Assembly: GCF_016107705.1 (NCBI RefSeq)
Contig: NZ_JAEHGC010000003.1
Coordinates: 521,224-585,223, forward strand
Reading direction: 5' to 3'
From: Neobacillus cucumis
Lineage (GTDB): Bacteria; Bacillota; Bacilli; Bacillales_B; DSM-18226
DNA: 64,000 nt
Below are positions 15,459 to 23,001 of the stretch, one piece after another; position 1 is the first letter of the stretch, and each line of letters begins with the position of its first letter. The notes below the pieces were generated by a model, which saw nothing but the letters and a program-made list of their open reading frames with translations, did no database searches and was not told the origin of the DNA. The translations under genes and the position numbers were made by a program.

Positions 15459-17147
15459 TTATTGCCCCATTTTCCAAGTTTTTATGCTCAAATCTAATAA
15501 AAACAAATCATCCGGGTCCACAAGTGACAGCCCAGTTAACTCTTCGATTTTTCGTAAACGGTAAAGTAAGGATTGCCGATGCAAAAATAATGCTTTCGCA
15601 GTCTTACTTACATTCCCCTGATAATGATTATAGGTACTGATGGTATCAATTAAATCAAGATTTCGCTGTTTGTTATATTCAACGAGCGGTTCAATTGTGG
15701 CTGTAATGATTTCTTTCATTTCTTGGTTTTGAAAGAGGTTGAGAAGGATTCGGTCAATCCTCGTGTTTTCATACATCACCCGGTTTCCGATTCCCTTTTT
15801 AGCCCTGCAGATATTTAAAGCAGTCAGCGCATTTTGATAGCTTTCCTTAAAACCTAAAACCCCTTCATTGTAATTGCCAATCCCCCAAGAAATCACCACT
15901 TTTGGAAGTAAACTGCGCAGGCGGCGTTCAACAAGATCTAAAAAATTGGTTACGCTTTCTTTTTTGTTTTCTAAAGAAATTTCAATCATCACGATTAGCT
16001 TATCTTGCTGATAGGTGATCATCACTTCTTTATTCAAAGACTGGGCAGCATAATAAATTTCTTCTTTTATATAATGAATCATGCTTTCAACCCACTGCTG
16101 ATAAGCCATTTCATCCCAATTATTTTTCTGAAAAAGCTTTTTTAAATTTTCCGGCGCGCCAATCAAACAAATATAGGGAAGATTCAAGTTATAGCCGACA
16201 ATTTCGGCTTTGGAATTTGCTGAATCCCAAGACGTAAATTCTCCACTCGTCAATTCTTTGACAAAAGAATCGTGAAGAATGGATTTTGCCTCTTCAACGG
16301 CATTTTTTCTTGAAAACCACAAAGCGACGGTTGTGACAGCATGCTCTAATACATTGACAATATACGGAGTTAAAAACTGATCTAGCAATACTTCAGACGG
16401 CAAGATGACGAATAAATAGCCCGGGGTATTTCCTGAGACCTGAATGACGGGGAGCTGTAAGATACAATTTTCTTCAATATAGATTGATTGGATTTTTTGA
16501 ATCATCGGATCGTGTGAAGATTTTAGAGTTGGCTTTCGCTGAGGAAGTACTCCCTTAACAGCATACCCCCGCCAATGTTCAAGAAAATTGGGGGCATCTT
16601 TACTCTGGGCCTGAATGGTCCCAATTTGGTCGGTTATTACAATTGGGTACTCTATACACCCGTATAAATAATTCGAAATACAAGTAAGACCGGTCTCTGT
16701 TAATATTAAATTCAAAAGCTCCTGCTGAACTTTTTCGGACCTTCTGCTTTCCTTATAATTGACATCATTTAATTGAAGCATAGCTTCCTCAATGATATCA
16801 GAAAAGCGTAATTCCCAAGGCAGCTCAATCAGGATTAACTGATTCTGATGCGCTATTTCAATCACTTCATTTGGAATCTCAAAAATATGGCGTCCTAAAG
16901 CTACTGCCAGTGCGGAAGCCTCGGAATTGATCACATCTTGTACAAACTTTTCAAATTCCTTCACGTTTTGACCGCAGCCAATTGCAGTAGTTAATACAAA
17001 TTCATTCTTTCGTACAAAACTCTCCACCGGCATTTCCATAGCAGAAACCCATTGAACCTCTTTTTCCTGTACCAAATGTTCCCCGGCAACAACTATAGCG
17101 TCCTTCATAATCTCTAACTGTAAGATATCATTTACAAGTAATCCCAT
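15459..17147 (-). CDS. PucR-family transcriptional regulator
   Basis: A 562-residue protein. The N-terminal half (residues about 5-125) resembles the purine-catabolism PucR domain (LVNDILQLEIMKDAIVVAGE). A central GGDEF-like PucR/CdaR region follows, and the C-terminus holds the PucR helix-turn-helix, NVSKTAKALFLHRQSLLYRL, near residue 520. Members act as ligand-responsive activators of catabolic operons. It lies directly upstream of eutB and the doeA operon in the same direction, with its own terminator, so control of those genes is likely. Ectoine operons described in proteobacteria use the unrelated EnuR or AsnC/Lrp-type regulators. The ATG follows AGGAGG. Confidence 0.85.
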   Translation of the reverse strand: MGLLVNDILQLEIMKDAIVVAGEHLVQEKEVQWVSAMEMPVESFVRKNEFVLTTAIGCGQNVKEFEKFVQDVINSEASALAVALGRHIFEIPNEVIEIAHQNQLILIELPWELRFSDIIEEAMLQLNDVNYKESRRSEKVQQELLNLILTETGLTCISNYLYGCIEYPIVITDQIGTIQAQSKDAPNFLEHWRGYAVKGVLPQRKPTLKSSHDPMIQKIQSIYIEENCILQLPVIQVSGNTPGYLFVILPSEVLLDQFLTPYIVNVLEHAVTTVALWFSRKNAVEEAKSILHDSFVKELTSGEFTSWDSANSKAEIVGYNLNLPYICLIGAPENLKKLFQKNNWDEMAYQQWVESMIHYIKEEIYYAAQSLNKEVMITYQQDKLIVMIEISLENKKESVTNFLDLVERRLRSLLPKVVISWGIGNYNEGVLGFKESYQNALTALNICRAKKGIGNRVMYENTRIDRILLNLFQNQEMKEIITATIEPLVEYNKQRNLDLIDTISTYNHYQGNVSKTAKALFLHRQSLLYRLRKIEELTGLSLVDPDDLFLLDLSIKTWKMGQ

Positions 17148-17247
17148 GGAACCTCCTGTCCTGCTGCATACTGATTTATTATCTACGTATAATATTATTC
17201 TAACAAACTCTGACTACTCAGTAAATTATGTAAATTAAGGGATATTA

Positions 17248-17290
17248 TTCGACAAAATCCGGGTGGTGACAGGCACCATCCTTTTTCAAA
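17248..17290. repeat. Decayed ACAGG-loop palindrome
   Basis: The left arm and loop are intact (TTCGACAAAATCCGGG, GTGACAGGCACC), but the right arm is replaced by CATCCTTTTTC, so no long hairpin can form. Confidence 0.8.
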
Positions 17291-17336
17291 AGCATCCGGG
17301 TGTGCCAGTCCCTAAAAACCACAAAAAAACGGCCAT

Positions 17337-17380
17337 TTTATTTTCATTGAAATAAAATAACCGCCTTTATGGTTTTGTAT
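17337..17380 (-). terminator. Terminator of the 45-codon gene
   Basis: On the minus strand CGGTTATTTTATTT pairs with AAATAAAATGGCCG (one mismatch) and is followed by TTTTTTT. It begins about 23 bases after the small gene's stop codon, which supports a real transcript. Confidence 0.8.
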
Positions 17381-17402
17381 TATTCATAATTTTATCCATA
17401 TT

Positions 17403-17540
17403 TTACTGGTTCGCCAATTTTTCTTCGACATGGTCTGGACGGTGATCACAGAGTTGGGTGAACAAATAAGTTAAATAGGAATGAAGTTCAAATCGGTCTT
17501 CCTGGACAAAAAGATCAAACAAGTTTTTATGTTTCTCCAC
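17403..17540 (-). CDS. Small protein of 45 residues, function unknown
   Basis: Starts with GTG after AAAGGGGT and runs 45 codons. The product is acidic, with no Gly and one Pro, and appears mostly helical: VEKHKNLFDLFVQEDRFELH is followed by a SYLTYLFTQLCDH segment. I do not recognise the family. Support for expression is good: a ribosome site, a terminator just downstream, and a promoter with a CcpA site about 170 bases upstream. The Leu/Phe-spaced helix could be a protein-binding segment. Confidence 0.55.
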   Translation of the reverse strand: MEKHKNLFDLFVQEDRFELHSYLTYLFTQLCDHRPDHVEEKLANQ

Positions 17541-17644
17541 GTTTTTTTACCCCTTTCTTTTTCCTTCGCCGGATTTTCCTTATAAATTTTCGACTATTAG
17601 ATTGTTCGTTCTGCAGTTACTACATACCTAGTAATCAATCATAA

Positions 17645-17695
17645 TTAGTATCGGCCCCGCCCTACGCTCAATACCATGATGGCCACGCGCGCCAT
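17645..17695 (-). CDS. Possible 16-codon leader reading frame
   Basis: ATG to TAA gives MARVAIMVLSVGRGRY, in a locally GC-rich island inside AT-rich DNA. It begins only about 6 bases after the predicted transcription start. AGGTGG touches the ATG, so initiation may be at the in-frame GTG four codons in. The same DNA contains GATGGC and GCCATC arms around a 7-base loop, so a structured leader RNA is an equal possibility. Confidence 0.25.
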   Translation of the reverse strand: MARVAIMVLSVGRGRY

Positions 17696-17707
17696 CCACC
17701 TATCCAT

Positions 17708-17736
17708 ATTATAATTGAAAACGTTTACATATTCAA
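17708..17736 (-). promoter_or_regulatory. Promoter with embedded cre (CcpA) site
   Basis: On the minus strand TTGAAT and TATAAT are 17 bases apart. The spacer contains TGTAAACGTTTTCA (17716-17729), a full match to the catabolite-responsive element consensus. A cre placed between -35 and -10 blocks RNA polymerase, so glucose repression of the small downstream unit is predicted. Confidence 0.75.
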
Positions 17737-17897
17737 AGAATATTATGTTACAAGTTTTGACAAAGTGACCGAAGTATAGAAATACTGCCCACTTAGACAA
17801 GCACTAAAACATTTCCGCTTAAAAAAGAGGTGTATAAAAATCCAATCCCATTCTTTAATATACAACGATACAATGACTTGTAAAACTAAAAAAAGAA

Positions 17898-17944
17898 TTC
17901 GACAAAAATCGGGCGGTGACAGGCACCACCCGTTTTTTGTCGAA
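17898..17944. repeat. ACAGG-loop palindrome, copy 4
   Basis: A complete copy (TTCGACAAAAATCGGG arm; one mismatch at the inner C/A). It lies 9 bases past the stop codon of the membrane protein at 17953, and no other terminator is visible for that gene. Confidence 0.9.
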
Positions 17945-17952
17945 AACCTCTA

Positions 17953-19149
17953 TTATAAAAATCCTACAAATATTCCAGCTAATATGACGGAGACGATGGT
18001 GACGGAGATGAATCCGCCGACGAGCATGGGTGGCAGCATGTGGCTGGTCAATACTTCTTGTTCTTTTTCGTCTTTGGTTAGTGATTTGATGACTTCGTTT
18101 GTGATGATGTAGTCGGATGGGAATCCGTATAGTGCTGTTAGTGATACGGCAAAGGCCATGTGTTTGCTGACCCCAAGGACTTTTCCGATGATGAACGAGA
18201 AAATATACATTCCGATGACACCTAACACAATACAGCCGATCAAAGGATATAAAATTTCCATAATCATCCCTGGTGTTGCTCTTTGCAGCGGATCGAACAC
18301 AAACAGCATAAGAACCATGATGGCGATTCCAAAGCCGTTCGCTTTTTGCAATACATGCCTTTCAAGAAAGCCGACACTGCGTGCAATAACACCAAATAAT
18401 AAACATAAAACAAATGGACTAATGTCGACGACTGGCTTCAATAAAGTGGAAACGATGAAGGCTAAGAAGCCGACAAACGCAAGTCGTAAAAATTTGAAAT
18501 AATCCGTATTATATTTATCTGGTAAATTTTTAAATAATTTAAGTTCCTTTGGTTCCGCGACGGCAGTTGCAGCAACCTCCTCGCTTGCTTGAGCCATTCC
18601 CAATTGACCACTGCGATATTTCTGAAGAAGATTTCTGCCTTCTTTTTTCAATACAATCGAGGTAAGCGGATAACCGGCAAATCCTTGCATGACATAAATG
18701 ACGATGGCAAAGACGGATAACGTTGTAAGCCCTGCTTCCTTTGCCCCTTCCGACATAATCAAGGCCGATACCAAGCCGCCGACTAACGGCGGAATCGCCA
18801 CAACGATGGTTTTAAAGCCAAAAATAAAGGTTCCAATTCCAAATAGTAACGCAATAATTCCAGCAATTCCGGCAAGTGAAATGATAATCGTTCTCCATTG
18901 TTTCTTTAATTCCTCTAAAGAAAGTAAAGTACCCATATTGGTGATCAATAAGTAGATCATCATCGTTGCTACAACCGGCGGCACGCCCGCTAGCTCTACG
19001 ATATTTTTCGGAAAAAACGTCCAATACCCAATCAGGAATAAAACCGCACTGATAAATACAGAAGGAATCCAAGCTTTGGTTTTAACCGCCACAACGTCTC
19101 CAATAAATAAAATAAGAACAACGATTACAAGTGCAAGCATCTGAGACAT
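17953..19149 (-). CDS. Polytopic membrane protein, transporter-like
   Basis: A 398-residue protein with about ten or eleven hydrophobic segments and a soluble loop at residues about 165-205. Gly-rich re-entrant-like segments such as PPLVGGLVSALIMSEGA and ALYGFPSDYIITNEV recall the glutamate/2-keto acid secondary carriers. I cannot name the family with certainty. It is co-oriented with the upstream M20 amidohydrolase (71-base gap), so import of an N-acyl amino acid or peptide for that enzyme is a natural guess. The ATG has AAGAAGGG upstream. Confidence 0.6.
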   Translation of the reverse strand: MSQMLALVIVVLILFIGDVVAVKTKAWIPSVFISAVLFLIGYWTFFPKNIVELAGVPPVVATMMIYLLITNMGTLLSLEELKKQWRTIIISLAGIAGIIALLFGIGTFIFGFKTIVVAIPPLVGGLVSALIMSEGAKEAGLTTLSVFAIVIYVMQGFAGYPLTSIVLKKEGRNLLQKYRSGQLGMAQASEEVAATAVAEPKELKLFKNLPDKYNTDYFKFLRLAFVGFLAFIVSTLLKPVVDISPFVLCLLFGVIARSVGFLERHVLQKANGFGIAIMVLMLFVFDPLQRATPGMIMEILYPLIGCIVLGVIGMYIFSFIIGKVLGVSKHMAFAVSLTALYGFPSDYIITNEVIKSLTKDEKEQEVLTSHMLPPMLVGGFISVTIVSVILAGIFVGFL

Positions 19150-19220
19150 GAGAATCCCTTCTTTCTTTTTTTATTTTCGGCAGGAACTTGACCCTTCGAG
19201 GATCAAGCGCCAAAGCCAAT

Positions 19221-20402
19221 TTATTTTTTATTATTTTCTAAATACGTTAATGTAGCCGATCCTAAAACCTTCGCTGCAAGTAACATACCCTTTTCGTCAA
19301 TGTTAAATTTCGGATGATGGTGTGGGTAGGTTTCAGTCCATTCCGGGCTCTGGCCTCCTGTAAAGAAAAATGCCCCTTTCACATGCTGTAAATAGTAAGC
19401 AAAATCTTCACCGCCCATTTGAGGTTCACACTCCCTAACAGAGGTAACGCCAGGAACTGATTTCGCAAGTTCTGCGACAAACTCCATTTCTTCCTTAGGG
19501 TTTACAACAGCGGGATAGCCTTTTTGATATTCATAGCTATACGTGCAATCAGCAGCAAGACATGTCCCTTTTATAATCCTTTCAATCTCTTCTACAATAA
19601 ATTCTCGTGTACTTTCCTTAAAGGTTCTGACTGTCCCCTGAAGAAAAGCGGTATCGGCAATGACATTCGAGGCATTTTTCGCTTCAAAGGAACCAATCGA
19701 AATCACGGCTGAATCGAGCGGGTCTACTCGGCGTGAAATAATCTGCTGGATGTTACCAACAAGCTGCGCTCCAATCACAACACTATCTTTTGTTAAATGC
19801 GGCTGGGATCCATGTCCGCCGCTGCCTTGAATTTTTACCTTAAAAAAGTCTGCTGCCGCCATCATCGGGCCAATCCGGTACTCAATCGTCCCAACAGGAG
19901 TTGGGGACCAAATATGCTGACCGAAAATGACATCGACACCCTCTAAACAGCCATCTTCGATCATCGCAATCGCCCCGCCTGGAAGAAGTTCCTCTGCGTG
20001 CTGATGGATAAAGACGACATTTCCTTCGATATCATCCTTCATGCGGTTTAACACTTTAGCGAGTCCGAGAAGGGTTGCTGTATGACTGTCATGTCCGCAT
20101 GCATGCATGACACCTGGCACTTGCGACTTGTACGGAACATCGGTCTCCTCCTGAATTGGCAATGCATCAAAATCAGCACGTAAGGCTACTGTCTGTCCAG
20201 GTTTACCGCCATGCAATGTAGCAACAACACCATTTCCGCCTACACCCGTCCGGACTTCATGTCCCAAATTCCGATGATACTCGGCAATATATTTGACTGT
20301 ATTCTCTTCCTGAAAGGAAAGCTCAGGATGTTGATGTAAATAACGGCGAATTTCTACCATTTCTTCGTATGCCTGATCCAATAATTCATAAAGCTTGTTC
20401 AT
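19221..20402 (-). CDS. M20-family amidohydrolase / N-acyl amino acid hydrolase
   Basis: A 393-residue M20D metallohydrolase. Intact motifs are LRADFDALPI, MHACGHDSHTATLLGLA, HQHAEELLPGGA and QMGGEDFAYYL. It is of the same general family as the protein at 9278-10522 but clearly diverged from it. It probably deacylates an N-acyl amino acid in the cytoplasm. It is first in a two-gene operon with the membrane protein, and a GAF/PucR-type regulator is divergently transcribed from the same intergenic region. The start follows GGAGGTCAATGAA and a short palindrome lies upstream. Confidence 0.82.
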   Translation of the reverse strand: MNKLYELLDQAYEEMVEIRRYLHQHPELSFQEENTVKYIAEYHRNLGHEVRTGVGGNGVVATLHGGKPGQTVALRADFDALPIQEETDVPYKSQVPGVMHACGHDSHTATLLGLAKVLNRMKDDIEGNVVFIHQHAEELLPGGAIAMIEDGCLEGVDVIFGQHIWSPTPVGTIEYRIGPMMAAADFFKVKIQGSGGHGSQPHLTKDSVVIGAQLVGNIQQIISRRVDPLDSAVISIGSFEAKNASNVIADTAFLQGTVRTFKESTREFIVEEIERIIKGTCLAADCTYSYEYQKGYPAVVNPKEEMEFVAELAKSVPGVTSVRECEPQMGGEDFAYYLQHVKGAFFFTGGQSPEWTETYPHHHPKFNIDEKGMLLAAKVLGSATLTYLENNKK

Positions 20403-20449
20403 TTCATTGACCTCCTATATAAAAAAAATTACTGTGTATGTTTTTCTAC

Positions 20450-20465
20450 TATACTAAAAAGTATA
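20450..20465. promoter_or_regulatory. Palindrome in divergent promoter region
   Basis: TATACT-AAAA-AGTATA is a perfect 6+6 inverted repeat between the divergent M20 operon and regulator gene. It may be an operator, or overlapping -10 elements of the two promoters. Confidence 0.4.
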
Positions 20466-20549
20466 AAATATCTGAAAATTATATCAATGTACGATTGCAC
20501 AATAAAATTACTCATTTACTGTATACTAGTCCATAGGGAGGTCCTCTAC

Positions 20550-22682
20550 ATGAAAAATCAACATCTTTACACCTTTCTTTGTAAAAAATTCAATCCAATC
20601 CCTTTTCAAATTTATTTTTTTGAAAACAAAAAGCAATCACCTCAATTGGTATATACAAATAATGAAACAATGACCAATAACTTAATGATGCTGCCTGCTC
20701 CAGCAACAGACAACATCACGATTCAATTTGATGGAAACCAAACAGCAGTTTCTTTTTACTACTCAGAGCACAATCAGGTCCTTCTCACGCTTTCCAGCCC
20801 TAACGTGAACCTTTCAGAGAAAGAACTCGAACAATTGCATGTGATGTTTTCTTTTCTTGAGACGGAAAATACGTTACGGGAGAAAAGAGCGGAACTTGCT
20901 AGTATGATTGAAAGCAGTCTGACGATTACATCCTCACTGGAGCTTGAAGAGGTGTTAAATAAAATCATTACGCAAGCACTAGGCGTCATTCCGGCAGCAG
21001 ATAAAGGATACCTGCAGCTATATGATGAAAAAACAGATGAATTAATCCCGCGGGCAGCTGTCGGATACAACGAAAAACTTCAGGCTGTAAAAATAAAAAG
21101 CGGGGAATCAATTACCGGAAAAGTCTTTCAGGACAGAACCCCTGTGATGTATGAATCACCCTCTGAAGTGTTCGAAGAGATGAAAACGATCACGAAGGGA
21201 AATTTAACACTTTTTCAAAAATCGATTGATTTTTTGAAAATAAAATCGATGATTGCGATTCCGCTGATCTTGGAGAATAAAGCCATTGGAGTCATGGCGA
21301 TTCAACAATTTAATACAGAGGGAAAATTGAGAGAGCGTGATTTCAGCTTATTACAAGGCTTTGCCGCCCAAGCAGCGATTGCGATTCAAAATGCCAAGCT
21401 TTTTCAAGAAAAGAATGCCCGATTGGCGGAAATCACAGATTTAACACACGAATTAGAGGAAAAAAATAAATTGCTTTTAAGACGGGCGGAAATTCATGAA
21501 ACATTAACACAGCTTTCCTTGCAAAATAAGAGTGTCGAATCCATCATTCTAGAAGTGAACCGCATGATGAACAGCGAACTCTTCTTTTTCGATCATCTTG
21601 ATATGGAGCTTTTTCCAAAAAAGAACATTCCTTCCCCCTATTTAAGTAATGATGAATTCTCAAAAATTCTGAGAACAAGAAGAAGGCCTTTTTCAATGAA
21701 GATTGTGGATGGGAGCGAAATTGAGTACTATGTGTATCCGATCCACTCGGATCGTGTTTCACTTGGCTGTTTTTTCGTCCCGCTGCGGGAGCCGATTTCC
21801 CCGCAGGATAAAATGACGATTGAGCAGGCCAGTTCTGTTCTAGCATTGGAATTAACGAAACGAAAAACCCAGGCAGAGGTATACTACAAAAAAACGCAGG
21901 AATTATTTAATGAATTGCTGCAATATAAAGACCCATCAGCCTTAGAGGAAATAGGCGAATTATTAGGTTTGAATTCTCAATCCCATTTTTCTGTCATATT
22001 AGTTGAGGTGGCCGCTTATCAGGATTTACAAACATTAGAAGCGATGATTCACCGCTTAATTTCCCAATTAAAGCGGCGGATTGCAAGCCAAGGAACCTTG
22101 ATTTTTGGATTTCATAATAAAGTGACGATTCTTTTCTCGACACAGCACACACACGAAATAAACGAATGGGTCGATTCGCTTCATTCCTTGTTAGTCAGGT
22201 GGAGTGATCGCGAGGAAATGCCGCTTCATGCCGGCCTAAGTACACCGCACGAAGGAATCCAATCGATTGTAAAATGCCATGAGGAAGCAAATAAATCCCT
22301 GGCTTATTTGATCAGTCGAAAGCAAACAGGGATGATGGATTATAAGAAAATGGGAATCAATCGGTTATTTCCGACAGGATCCTCTCCGGAAATTGAGCGC
22401 TTTGCCGAAGAAATATTAGCACCGCTTCGGACGGAAAAAGCAAGGAATAATGATCTGGAGAAAACACTCATGACCTATGTAAAATGCAATAAGTCGATGA
22501 TTGAATCGGCTGAAGCACTTCATATTCATAAAAACACACTATATAACCGCATTAAAAAAATCGAAGAACTGCTCGGGCTCGAGTTGCACAACCCGGAGGA
22601 CTACCTGCAAATTCTATTAGCCTGCCATTTTCGGGAAGGTCTTTTGCTTTCACGAAGGAATAATGGAGCTCTGCTAGAGTAA
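20550..22682 (+). CDS. GAF-domain regulator with PucR-type helix-turn-helix
   Basis: A 710-residue cytoplasmic regulator. A weakly defined N-terminal region (1-85) is followed by a GAF domain (about 105-275, containing AADKGYLQLYDE and AIPLILENKAIGVMAIQ). A coiled segment (275-320), a second sensory-like region, and a C-terminal PucR/CdaR-type domain follow, ending in the helix-turn-helix SAEALHIHKNTLYNRIKKIE. GGGAGG lies 8 bases before the ATG at 20550; a longer frame begins upstream but has no ribosome site. It is divergent from the M20/permease operon and probably controls it. No DNA-binding domain of another type is present. Confidence 0.8.
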   Translation: MKNQHLYTFLCKKFNPIPFQIYFFENKKQSPQLVYTNNETMTNNLMMLPAPATDNITIQFDGNQTAVSFYYSEHNQVLLTLSSPNVNLSEKELEQLHVMFSFLETENTLREKRAELASMIESSLTITSSLELEEVLNKIITQALGVIPAADKGYLQLYDEKTDELIPRAAVGYNEKLQAVKIKSGESITGKVFQDRTPVMYESPSEVFEEMKTITKGNLTLFQKSIDFLKIKSMIAIPLILENKAIGVMAIQQFNTEGKLRERDFSLLQGFAAQAAIAIQNAKLFQEKNARLAEITDLTHELEEKNKLLLRRAEIHETLTQLSLQNKSVESIILEVNRMMNSELFFFDHLDMELFPKKNIPSPYLSNDEFSKILRTRRRPFSMKIVDGSEIEYYVYPIHSDRVSLGCFFVPLREPISPQDKMTIEQASSVLALELTKRKTQAEVYYKKTQELFNELLQYKDPSALEEIGELLGLNSQSHFSVILVEVAAYQDLQTLEAMIHRLISQLKRRIASQGTLIFGFHNKVTILFSTQHTHEINEWVDSLHSLLVRWSDREEMPLHAGLSTPHEGIQSIVKCHEEANKSLAYLISRKQTGMMDYKKMGINRLFPTGSSPEIERFAEEILAPLRTEKARNNDLEKTLMTYVKCNKSMIESAEALHIHKNTLYNRIKKIEELLGLELHNPEDYLQILLACHFREGLLLSRRNNGALLE

Positions 22683-22793
22683 GATTTTGATGGAAAAATA
22701 AGACAAAAAACTGAATTTAATAATAATTCCCATTATCTATATTAATGCTGCCCCAATTCCTTTTTAAAGCCTATTATCTTAATAAACATGTCA

Positions 22794-22840
22794 TCGACAA
22801 AAAACGGGTGATGCCTGTCACCACCCGTTTTTTTGTCGAA
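22794..22840. repeat. ACAGG-loop palindrome, copy 5 (loop inverted)
   Basis: A copy with the loop in the opposite sense (CCTGT) and a small mismatch next to it (GGTGATGCC). The outer arms ATCGACAAAAAACGGG and their complement are otherwise paired. Confidence 0.88.
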
Positions 22841-22910
22841 TAGGTATTTTTCATTAAAAATGCATCTTTTACATCTATTTATATAAGTAAAACTTACTAT
22901 TTCTTCTAAA

Positions 22911-22962
22911 TTTACCAAACATTTATATTCTATTAAAAGCCACTTTACAATTCTCCTATAAG
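22911..22962 (+). promoter_or_regulatory. PhoP-type box and -10 element
   Basis: Four hexamers TTTACC, TTTATA, TTAAAA and TTTACA start at 22911, 22922, 22933 and 22944, an exact 11-base period. This is the arrangement of Bacillus PhoP~P dimers on TT(A/T/C)ACA repeats. A -10-like TATAAG follows at 22957-22962, the usual place for a PhoP-activated promoter with no -35. Confidence 0.6.
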
Positions 22963-22988
22963 TTAAGTACGAGTACATAACTTATAGG
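22956..22988. promoter_or_regulatory. Long inverted repeat over the -10 and ribosome site
   Basis: CCTATAAGTTA and TAACTTATAGG are perfect 11-base arms around 11 bases. The left arm covers the -10 element and the right arm runs into the GGAG ribosome site. It could be an operator, or an RNA hairpin if transcription starts upstream of it. Confidence 0.6.
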
Positions 22989-23001
22989 AGATGAATGAAA
23001 A

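Larger units (their letters stand above)
17148..17952. other. Long gap holding a short CcpA-controlled unit and two repeat copies
   Basis: This 800-base stretch is not empty. From left to right it holds a decayed ACAGG-loop palindrome, a terminator, a 45-codon gene on the minus strand, its 5' leader with a possible 16-codon reading frame, a promoter containing a cre site, and a full palindrome next to the membrane-protein gene. The 17737-17897 part shows nothing I can name. Confidence 0.6.
22683..23001. other. Gap holding a palindrome and the Pho-controlled promoter
   Basis: This stretch of 319 bases has no gene. It carries an ACAGG-loop palindrome in inverse orientation at its middle and, at its right end, a four-repeat Pho box, a -10 element and a long inverted repeat upstream of the phosphodiesterase/phosphatase gene. 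Confidence 0.6.

Noticed and set aside
22742..22978. A 78-codon frame on the minus strand
   Set aside because: It crosses a palindrome and the Pho-controlled promoter region, and has no ribosome site.
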